6,537 nucleotides of DNA from Candidatus Woesearchaeota archaeon CG08_land_8_20_14_0_20_47_9 (GTDB lineage: Archaea > Nanobdellota > Nanobdellia > Woesearchaeales > CG1-02-47-18): the NCBI GenBank assembly GCA_002763335.1, contig PEYS01000191.1:297-6833 (forward strand), written 5' to 3'. The translations under genes and the position numbers were made by a program. This document shows, piece after piece, positions 1 through 3,669 of the stretch. The notes beneath the pieces are model-generated. The model had not been told where the DNA came from and did no database searches. It saw only the letters and a program-made list of their open reading frames with translations. How positions within the stretch are numbered: position 1 is the first letter of the stretch; each line of letters begins with the position of its first letter.

Positions 1-154
1 GGGTTACCTGTTCTGTAGCTGGAAACCCCTGCCAGCGTCTAAAGCCAAAGCCCCTGCCAAAGCCTCTGAATGCAAGGCCTCTACTGCATGGTCCAAGGCC
101 ACGTCCTGTTAATGGCCCAAGCCCAGAAGGCCCTGTTCTGTCATACCCCGGCAT
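1..154 (-). CDS. DUF5320-type small protein, partial (5' end only)
   Basis: Fifty-one codons are visible before the window edge; no stop is reached. The protein opens MPGYDRTGPSGLGPLTGRG and continues with Gly/Phe/Arg-rich sequence including RGFGRGFGFRRW. The opening MPxxDxTGPxGxGPxTGRG is the hallmark of the DUF5320 family, small proteins of unknown function widespread in archaea and anaerobic bacteria, often followed by a short coiled coil that would lie outside this window. The ATG at 154 is chosen because a strong GGAGGTG ribosome site (161-167) sits just upstream and the family begins MP. An in-frame ATG at 169 would place that site inside the coding region. The gene is divergent from the subtilase and has its own TATA box. 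No biochemical role can be read from the sequence. Confidence 0.85.
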   Translation of the reverse strand, partial: MPGYDRTGPSGLGPLTGRGLGPCSRGLAFRGFGRGFGFRRWQGFPATEQVT

Positions 155-160
155 ATTCAC

Positions 161-167
161 CACCTCC
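161..167 (-). promoter_or_regulatory. Ribosome binding site for the DUF5320-type gene
   Basis: Read on the minus strand this is GGAGGTG, six bases ahead of the ATG at 154. It decides between the two in-frame ATG codons (154 versus 169) in favour of the inner one. Confidence 0.75.
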
Positions 168-177
168 ATGAGTTGTA

Positions 178-193
178 ATGAATATATATTCAT
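178..193. promoter_or_regulatory. 16-bp perfect palindrome in divergent promoter, candidate operator
   Basis: ATGAATATATATTCAT is identical to its reverse complement over 16 bases. It lies between the TATA-like box of the leftward gene (196-206) and that gene's start, where the transcript start would be expected. The position suits a dimeric repressor site. The sequence is AT-rich, so a chance palindrome or simple promoter melting sequence remains possible. Confidence 0.35.
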
Positions 194-195
194 AA

Positions 196-206
196 CTTAT
201 ATTTAA
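196..206 (-). promoter_or_regulatory. TATA-like box for the DUF5320-type gene
   Basis: The minus strand reads TTAAATATAAG, an archaeal TATA-box-like octamer core. A start site about 25 bases downstream would fall near 175, giving a leader of roughly 20 nt that contains the GGAGGTG site. Confidence 0.5.
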
Positions 207-254
207 TGGTTTTGGTTTAACGAATTGGGTGTTGAGAGCTCTAAAAACGTAACA

Positions 255-263
255 TTTATATAC
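255..263 (+). promoter_or_regulatory. TATA box for the subtilase gene
   Basis: TTTATATAC matches the archaeal TATA consensus. Transcription would begin near 285, leaving a short leader of about 25 nt that carries the ribosome site at 297-304. Confidence 0.6.
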
Positions 264-296
264 TTAATCGCCACTTGCTAGTAACTAATCACATTT

Positions 297-304
297 GGGA
301 GGTG
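297..304 (+). promoter_or_regulatory. Ribosome binding site for the subtilase
   Basis: GGGAGGTG lies four bases before the ATG at 309 and supports that start over the in-frame internal ATG at codon 8. Confidence 0.75.
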
Positions 305-308
305 AAAA

Positions 309-1574
309 ATGAGAGCTAAACTATACAGCATGGTTGCTATTCTAATAATAACTTTGGTAGTCTCTGTTACAGCGACGCCGCCAATGACGATTCCAACATC
401 AGACACAGCTAAAGAAAATGCAATGGCCCCAGATAATTCGCCGGTAATAGATGAGAATTGGGTGTTAACACCTGGGCCATATTACGTTGACTCTGATAAC
501 CCTACGCTAAGGGCCCTTCTGGGGGCTAATCAAATTCTTCCAGGGGGCGTGTTCTCAACAGAACTGACAAAAACAGAATTGAAGCTTCTCAAGGCAATGG
601 GGATAAAGACAGAACCAGTGGCGATATTCCAGATAAGAGGAAGACCTGTCTGTGGTGACGGAGTCTGCCAGGGAAGTGAGCCAAAGACGTGCCCTGAGGA
701 TTGCCAAAGCGAGCAACCTGAGCCCTGCTTTCCCTCTACCCAGAAGCCTTGGGGCGTGGTGAAGGTTAATGGCAGTTCAGGTGGAGCCGGAGTTACAGTT
801 GCAGTGCTTGACACTGGAGTGGACACTGATCACCCTGACCTGGTAGGTAATATCAAGGACTGCCTAACAGAGGTAACCCACTTCAAGCCAGACATGGGCA
901 GTTGTGAAGATAAAAATGGGCACGGCACGCATGTTGCAGGAACAGTAGCTGCAGATGCTGGTTCCAGTGGTTTAGGCATCTACGGTGTTGCCCCAGAGGC
1001 AAGTTTGATGGTGGTAAAGGTGTGTGACAAGCGGGGCTTCTGCTATGGTGATGACGCAGCTGCTGGGATTTACTATGCAGCAGATAACGGCGCAAACATC
1101 ATATCAATGAGCTTTGGCGGTAATTCACCAGACTCACGCATTATAGCAGCAATAGATTATGCAGTCAGTAAGGGCGTGCTAGTAGTAGCAGCAGCTGGAA
1201 ATGACGGACCTAGTTATGGTAGCATAGACTATCCGGGAGCCTATCACAAGGTGATAGCTGCTGGAGCAATTGATGTTAGTGAAGCTGTCCCGGACTGGAG
1301 CTCAAGGGGAGTTAACGATGGAGACTTTGTGATTGAGGAGAAAGAGGTTGAATTCGGAGCTCCCGGTGTGTCAGTAGAATCAACATATAATGACGGCTGT
1401 TACACACACTTCTCTGGCACAAGCATGGCAACGCCTCATGTCTCAGGGCTTGCAGCAAAGCTGTGGCAGGGAAATGCGGCAGACACAAGGAGCTATCTAC
1501 AGAGCGTAGCAAGGGACATCTGGACAGCTGGAGACGATACAGCCACTGGATTCGGATTGCCCGCTGCGCCTTAA
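309..1574 (+). CDS. Secreted subtilisin-like serine protease (S8 family) with Cys-rich linker
   Basis: A 421-residue pre-pro-protease. Residues 1-22 look like a signal peptide (hydrophobic MVAILIITLVVSV, likely cut after VTA), so it should act outside the cell. Residues about 50-112 are a putative inhibitory propeptide. Residues 115-132 hold a Cys-rich motif, CGDGVCQGSEPKTCPEDC, of a type common in archaeal exported proteins. The S8 domain follows: Asp168 in VLDTGVD, His205 in NGHGTH, oxyanion Asn298 in AAAGNDG and Ser372 in SGTSMATPH, so the catalytic set is complete. Further Cys (185, 199, 239, 245, 364) may form disulfides. It ends abruptly after TGFGLPAAP without a C-terminal domain. The stop lies beside a hairpin repeat, and the frame of the original C terminus may resume after it (see findings). 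Substrate is unknown. Confidence 0.93.
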   Translation: MRAKLYSMVAILIITLVVSVTATPPMTIPTSDTAKENAMAPDNSPVIDENWVLTPGPYYVDSDNPTLRALLGANQILPGGVFSTELTKTELKLLKAMGIKTEPVAIFQIRGRPVCGDGVCQGSEPKTCPEDCQSEQPEPCFPSTQKPWGVVKVNGSSGGAGVTVAVLDTGVDTDHPDLVGNIKDCLTEVTHFKPDMGSCEDKNGHGTHVAGTVAADAGSSGLGIYGVAPEASLMVVKVCDKRGFCYGDDAAAGIYYAADNGANIISMSFGGNSPDSRIIAAIDYAVSKGVLVVAAAGNDGPSYGSIDYPGAYHKVIAAGAIDVSEAVPDWSSRGVNDGDFVIEEKEVEFGAPGVSVESTYNDGCYTHFSGTSMATPHVSGLAAKLWQGNAADTRSYLQSVARDIWTAGDDTATGFGLPAAP

Positions 1575-1580
1575 AATGAC

Positions 1581-1620
1581 CTTCTCGCCTGCCCTGAAGG
1601 GCGGGGCAACGCCCACGGAC
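1581..1620 (+). repeat. Hairpin repeat A at the subtilase 3' end
   Basis: The segment carries GCCC-TGAA-GGGC (1591-1602) followed by GGGC-AAC-GCCC (1604-1614). It aligns with the second hairpin core of copies B and C: TTCTCGCC, then AAGGGCGGGGC, then CCCACG are shared in order with 2072-2102. Its outer arms are not self-complementary, unlike B and C, so it looks like a degenerate or solo member of the same family. It has no T tract, so it is not a convincing terminator. Confidence 0.55.
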
Positions 1621-1752
1621 TGGTAAGTGTGTATGGCTTTCTGCATTGCGCTGGATCCTCACAAACTCCAAAGCCGCCCTTATCGCAGCATACCCTATTC
1701 TGGGGGATGCAATCTGCTTGAAACCTGCAGAACTCTTCGCACGCTAAAGAGG

Positions 1753-2170
1753 CTACAGGCCAAGAGGCTTACATTCACTTCCACCCTCTTTCCCCGCACA
1801 TAGGAGCATTCCCTCAGAGACCTCGCCTGCAAACCTTGTTGGCTTAAGGTTTACAAGAACTATTATCTTCTGGTCCTTAAGCTCCTCTTCAGTGTAGTAA
1901 GGAACAAGGCTTGTAACAAGCTGCATTGGCTTCTCTAAGCCAATATCAACCTGGAGCTTGTAGAGCTTCTCTGTTTTAGGTAACGAAAATCTGCTGCTCG
2001 GGGCTATCCCCGACTTAAAAGTCGGGGCTTTACGCCCCTCGCTTCGAAACGCAGATTTTCGGACTCAAAAGTTCTCGCCCTAAAGGGCGGGGCTATACCC
2101 ACGAACTTTTGAGTATTCTCTCAACATGCTGGATCTTGCCGACACGCACTGGTGGAATGACTGCATTCAA
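1753..2170 (-). pseudogene. tRNA-binding domain protein (MetRS-beta/Trbp111-like), interrupted
   Basis: Two collinear minus-strand pieces encode an OB-fold tRNA-binding domain like that of archaeal MetRS beta subunits and Trbp111, proteins that deliver or hold tRNA for aminoacylation. Piece one (about 2150-2117) reads VRVGKIQHVER. Piece two (1980-1756) reads PKTEKLYKLQVDIG, then SLVPYYTEEELKDQKIIVLV, NLKPTRFAGE and SEGMLLCAG, ending KPLGL at a TAG (1753-1755). Between them lies element B, which introduces stops. Joining the pieces gives VER-I-PKTEKLYKLQVDIG, matching the family pattern VExHPxADKLYxLxVDxG. The start is also damaged: the codons before VRVGKI (LNAVIPP) match a 21-mer found again at 3643-3663, and the family's usual N-terminal lead-in is absent. 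The C terminus appears about a dozen residues short. It follows the 51-residue zinc-ribbon gene on the same strand. Confidence 0.8.
1981..2115. mobile_element. Twin-hairpin element, copy B (about 133 bp, TA-flanked)
   Basis: Two adjacent stem-loops lie between TA dinucleotides (1981-1982 and 2114-2115). The first has 11-bp arms CGAAAATCTGC (1984-1994) and GCAGATTTTCG (2051-2061). They enclose a core with CCCCGACTT-AA-AAGTCGGGG and flanking GGGGC/GCCCC blocks that can pair in more than one way. The second has 12-bp arms ACTCAAAAGTTC (2063-2074) and GAACTTTTGAGT (2103-2114), enclosing CGCCC-TAAA-GGGCG. Positions 1994-2044 are identical to 3422-3472 in copy C, while the arms differ but stay complementary. 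It contains no coding sequence and interrupts a tRNA-binding-domain gene. The family is unassigned; multi-hairpin termini recall IS200/IS605-type ends, whereas TA flanks recall IS630/mariner-type MITEs. Confidence 0.75.
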
Positions 2171-2171
2171 A
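2151..2171. repeat. 21-bp repeat, first copy
   Basis: GGTGGAATGACTGCATTCAA plus one further A recurs at 3643-3663 with a single mismatch and in the same orientation. It contains the short inverted repeat GAATG-ACTG-CATTC. It lies eight bases beyond the stop of the 51-residue zinc-ribbon gene and coincides with the damaged N terminus of the tRNA-binding pseudogene, so it may mark an element end. Confidence 0.6.
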
Positions 2172-2178
2172 TAAATAT

Positions 2179-2334
2179 TTACCCTTTCTTAGAGTCAGAT
2201 TTTGGTTTTTCATGGGCCTTATTCACGTACTTCTCATAGCATTCATCACAGTAATGCTGTGCAAACCCCTGTTTCTCGATGAAAAACCTCTTTTTGCAGA
2301 GTCTACAGTATCCAACTATCTTGTAACATTTCAT
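2179..2334 (-). CDS. 51-residue zinc-ribbon protein, function unknown
   Basis: The protein begins MKCYKIVGYCRLCKKRFFIE and ends in a Lys/Ser-rich tail (KPKSDSKKG). Two cysteine pairs, C10-x2-C13 and C29-x2-C32 (YCRLC and YCDEC), separated by 15 residues, make a four-Cys zinc site; C3 and H27 are extra possible ligands. The start ATG overlaps the TGA of the upstream zinc-ribbon gene as ATGA (2331-2334), so translation is probably coupled, which supports both genes despite their size. The basic tail and ribbon suit nucleic-acid or ribosome contact, but that is inference. No family name can be assigned with confidence. Confidence 0.75.
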   Translation of the reverse strand: MKCYKIVGYCRLCKKRFFIEKQGFAQHYCDECYEKYVNKAHEKPKSDSKKG

Positions 2335-2522
2335 CTTTTATAGCTACCCTTTCTAAACCTGTTTGAGTTCCTGCCCCTTCTCTTATCTAGTTTGTTGCTT
2401 TCAATCTCAGTCGAACCACAGTCTTTGCAACGTGCTGCAGTAACTACAGTCTTAGTTCCAAACAGCCTATTTGTCCGCGTTTTAATCCTTCTACTCTTGC
2501 AAGTTTTGCAGATAAACATCAT
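2331..2522 (-). CDS. 63-residue basic zinc-ribbon protein
   Basis: The sequence opens MMFICKTCKSRRIKTRTNR, with knuckles C5-x2-C8 and C32-x2-C35 (CKTC, CKDCG) separated by 23 residues, and ends in a strongly basic tail (DKRRGRNSNRFRKGSYKR). Such ribbons commonly bind RNA, DNA or ribosomal partners; a specific role cannot be assigned. A GGTGG-containing ribosome site lies just upstream of the ATG at 2522, with a second ATG following immediately at 2519. The stop overlaps the next gene's ATG by four bases. About 113 bp separate it from the CxxC-x17-CxxC gene upstream, enough for a promoter. Confidence 0.75.
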   Translation of the reverse strand: MMFICKTCKSRRIKTRTNRLFGTKTVVTAARCKDCGSTEIESNKLDKRRGRNSNRFRKGSYKR

Positions 2523-2635
2523 AATCCACCTACCTCAGATAATGACTGTCTTCCAAATCCTATTCTTCTTTCCCTAAGAAAAGAGGATAAGATTTTGTTA
2601 AAATCACACAGCCTGTTTTTATGGCGTGTGCTGCG
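2523..2635 (-). promoter_or_regulatory. Spacer with AT-rich inverted repeat, possible terminator/promoter
   Basis: This 113-bp gap between two zinc-ribbon genes contains GATTTT-GTT-AAAATC (2591-2605), a perfect 6-bp inverted repeat. On the transcribed strand it also has T-rich runs (GATTTTAAC, CTCTTTTCTT). It could end the upstream transcript, start the downstream one, or both. No clear TATA box is visible, so this is weak. Confidence 0.3.
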
Positions 2636-2878
2636 TTAATATCTTTTGCGCTTCTGAAAGCATTCCCTGCAGAAAACAGGCTTGCCCTCAGTAGGCTTGA
2701 AAGGGACTTCACATTCCTTACCGCATTCAGAGCAGATCGCTTTGTGCATCTCTCTCTGCACGAAATCTCTTCCGAAACTAACAGAGCCAAAGCCTCTCTG
2801 AGAACCCCCTGACCTGGAGCCTCGGGAATCGCGAGATCTGGAATCCCTCCTGGAACCGCCTTTGCTAGATCGTCTCAT
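2636..2878 (-). CDS. CxxC-x17-CxxC domain protein with Arg/Ser/Gly-rich N terminus
   Basis: An 80-residue protein in two parts. Residues 1-38 are low-complexity Arg/Ser/Gly sequence (repeated SRDSRGSRSGG), likely disordered and nucleic-acid-binding. Residues 43-73 form the CxxC-x17-CxxC zinc domain: EMHKAICSECGKECEVPF, then PVFCRECF, with C49, C52, C70 and C73 spaced exactly 2-17-2. The core HKAxCxxCGKxCxVPFxP is the recognised signature of this small family, known from many archaea and candidate-phyla bacteria; its biochemical role is unknown. A strong AGGAGG ribosome site (2886-2891) precedes the ATG by seven bases. The start codon overlaps the TGA of the upstream PhoU-like frame as ATGA, indicating an ancestral operon. 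Confidence 0.88.
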   Translation of the reverse strand: MRRSSKGGSRRDSRSRDSRGSRSGGSQRGFGSVSFGRDFVQREMHKAICSECGKECEVPFKPTEGKPVFCRECFQKRKRY

Positions 2879-3303
2879 GGTCTTTCCTCCTGGTATCTGG
2901 CTGACATAAGAGAAAACACGCTAAATTTGTACACAGCAACGTAAAAGAAAATGTGCACGGTTTTCAAATATGCTATATTGTCTGTTAAAACCCTTGCTTT
3001 ATAAAGCTTTTTATTTTGTTTGATGTTACTTCTTCTCAGGTTATCTGCATCCACCTTTTCAAAAATCCTGGTTGGCTCAAGCATAATAGACTTTATTGCT
3101 CTGTCAATCTCATTCTTAATGAAATTCAGCACCTCCCGTTTATGTTTAAAACTGCCTTTAGTCTTGTTCAGATACTCTGAAAGGTGGTTGATGTTATCAC
3201 CTATATTCTCCAGTTTCTTGCTTATCAGGAAATATGATGGTATCGAATATTTGAGATAGATGCCTCAATAATCAGGCTTATCAATAACCCAGCTGCGCTG
3301 GTC
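2875..3303 (-). pseudogene. PhoU-like protein remnant, 5' part missing
   Basis: From 3264 to the TGA at 2875-2877 an open frame of 129 codons reads IYLKYSIPSYFLISKKLENI, GDNINHLSEYL, then an acidic/basic helical stretch ending SARYQEERP. The SYxLISKKLExIGDNIxHL pattern resembles the helical PhoU motif (xLExIxDxxxxIA) of phosphate-uptake regulators; this is recognition by eye and moderate at best. The same frame continues upstream of an in-frame TGA (3265-3267) as DQRSWVIDKPDY, then runs into the hairpin arm at 3304. The gene therefore appears to have lost its N terminus to the hairpin cluster and acquired a nonsense codon. The only start-like codon (GTG 3130-3132) lies inside a GGGAGGTG string. 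Overlap with the next gene as ATGA suggests it once led that operon. Confidence 0.5.
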
Positions 3304-3396
3304 AGTCAAAAGCTCGCCCGCACAAAGCAAGCGGGGGGGGCATGCTCGCTCCTCGCAAGATGGGCGAGCTTCTTGCAGCAGGGCGAGCTTTTGACT
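3304..3396. repeat. Large hairpin with 16-bp perfect arms
   Basis: AGTCAAAAGCTCGCCC (3304-3319) is the exact reverse complement of GGGCGAGCTTTTGACT (3381-3396). The 61-base loop holds CCCGC/GCGGG, a run of eight G (3333-3340), and a second GGGCGAGCTT (3362-3371) that could compete with the distal arm. The arm shares the (A)CTCAAAA...TCGCCC layout of the second hairpin in copies B and C, so it may be a relative. It truncates the PhoU-like frame. Confidence 0.7.
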
Positions 3397-3407
3397 CTTA
3401 CCGAAGG

Positions 3408-3544
3408 TAAAAAAAATTCGCCTGCTCGGGGCTATCCCCGACTTAAAAGTCGGGGCTTTACGCCCCTCGCTTTGACACGGCGAATTTTTAGACTCAATTT
3501 TCGCCCTAAAGGGCGGAGCTTTAAACTCAGGCGAAAATTGAGTA
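3408..3544. mobile_element. Twin-hairpin element, copy C (about 135 bp, TA-flanked)
   Basis: Same two-hairpin layout and orientation as the copy at 1981-2115. First hairpin: arms AAAAATTCGCC (3412-3422) and GGCGAATTTTT (3479-3489), around a core identical to copy B for 51 bases (3422-3472). Second hairpin: 14-bp arms ACTCAATTTTCGCC (3492-3505) and GGCGAAAATTGAGT (3530-3543), around TCGCCCTAAAGGGCGGAGCT (3501-3520), one mismatch from copy B. Arms differ between copies but each pair is perfectly complementary. In the second hairpin the left arm overlaps the inner CGCCC/GGGCG stem, so the two folds exclude each other. TA dinucleotides bound it (3408-3409, 3543-3544). Confidence 0.75.
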
Positions 3545-3555
3545 AGTCCAGAAAA

Positions 3556-3598
3556 CCAAGGTATCCGTACTTGCCGTAAGGCAAGCCAAAGCGCTTGG
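3556..3598. repeat. Nested hairpin with GTAA loop
   Basis: CTTGCC-GTAA-GGCAAG (3570-3585) is a perfect 6-bp stem closed by a GNRA-type tetraloop on the plus strand. It is nested inside CCAAG (3556-3560) pairing with CTTGG (3594-3598). It lies between copy C and the second 21-bp repeat in a stretch without a credible gene. It could be part of an RNA or of a larger mobile element; no known RNA family is recognised. Confidence 0.45.
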
Positions 3599-3618
3599 AT
3601 TTCTCGTGGCCGAATGGA

Positions 3619-3645
3619 ACCCGCGTGTTTATTGAACAAGCGGGT
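3619..3645. repeat. Hairpin near the second 21-bp repeat
   Basis: ACCCGC (3619-3624) pairs with GCGGGT (3640-3645), and TGTT (3626-3629) with AACA (3635-3638), around TATTG. This gives a 10-bp stem with one G-A mismatch. It abuts the 21-bp repeat and may belong to the same element end. Confidence 0.45.
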
Positions 3646-3663
3646 GAAATGACTGCATTCAAA
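3643..3663. repeat. 21-bp repeat, second copy
   Basis: GGTGAAATGACTGCATTCAA plus one A matches 2151-2171 with one mismatch and the same orientation. It ends six bases past the A24 peptidase stop codon. In both places it lies on the same side of a twin-hairpin copy: 35 bp away from copy B, 98 bp from copy C. Confidence 0.6.
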
Positions 3664-3669
3664 GTTTTC

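Noticed and set aside
530..1095. Antisense open frames inside the subtilase
   Set aside because: They are low-complexity shadows of a gene with a complete catalytic triad on the plus strand.
1312..1671. Minus-strand open frame of 119 codons antisense to the subtilase end
   Set aside because: Most of it is the complement of well-supported protease sequence and hairpin A; it starts at TTG without a ribosome site.
1581..2114. Intrinsic terminators formed by the GC-rich hairpins
   Set aside because: The stems are not followed by T tracts in either gene's direction, and archaeal termination generally depends on T-rich runs rather than such stems.
2560..2812. Other-frame open frames on both strands over the CxxC-x17-CxxC gene
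   Set aside because: They overlap a gene with an exact family signature and a strong ribosome site, and show no motif of their own.
2996..3007. GCTTTATAAAGC as a TATA box for the CxxC-x17-CxxC gene
   Set aside because: It is a good TATA match on both strands but lies about 118 bases from the start codon, inside the PhoU-like frame, so the link is too weak to list as a feature.
1981..3544. A CRISPR array or tandem repeat
   Set aside because: The repeated units are 1.4 kb apart, occur only twice, contain long internal palindromes and have no spacers.
1981..3663. A complete IS200/IS605 or IS630 insertion sequence
   Set aside because: No TnpA, TnpB or DDE transposase reading frame is present. 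The hairpin-rich ends and TA flanks point to different families, so no family is assigned.
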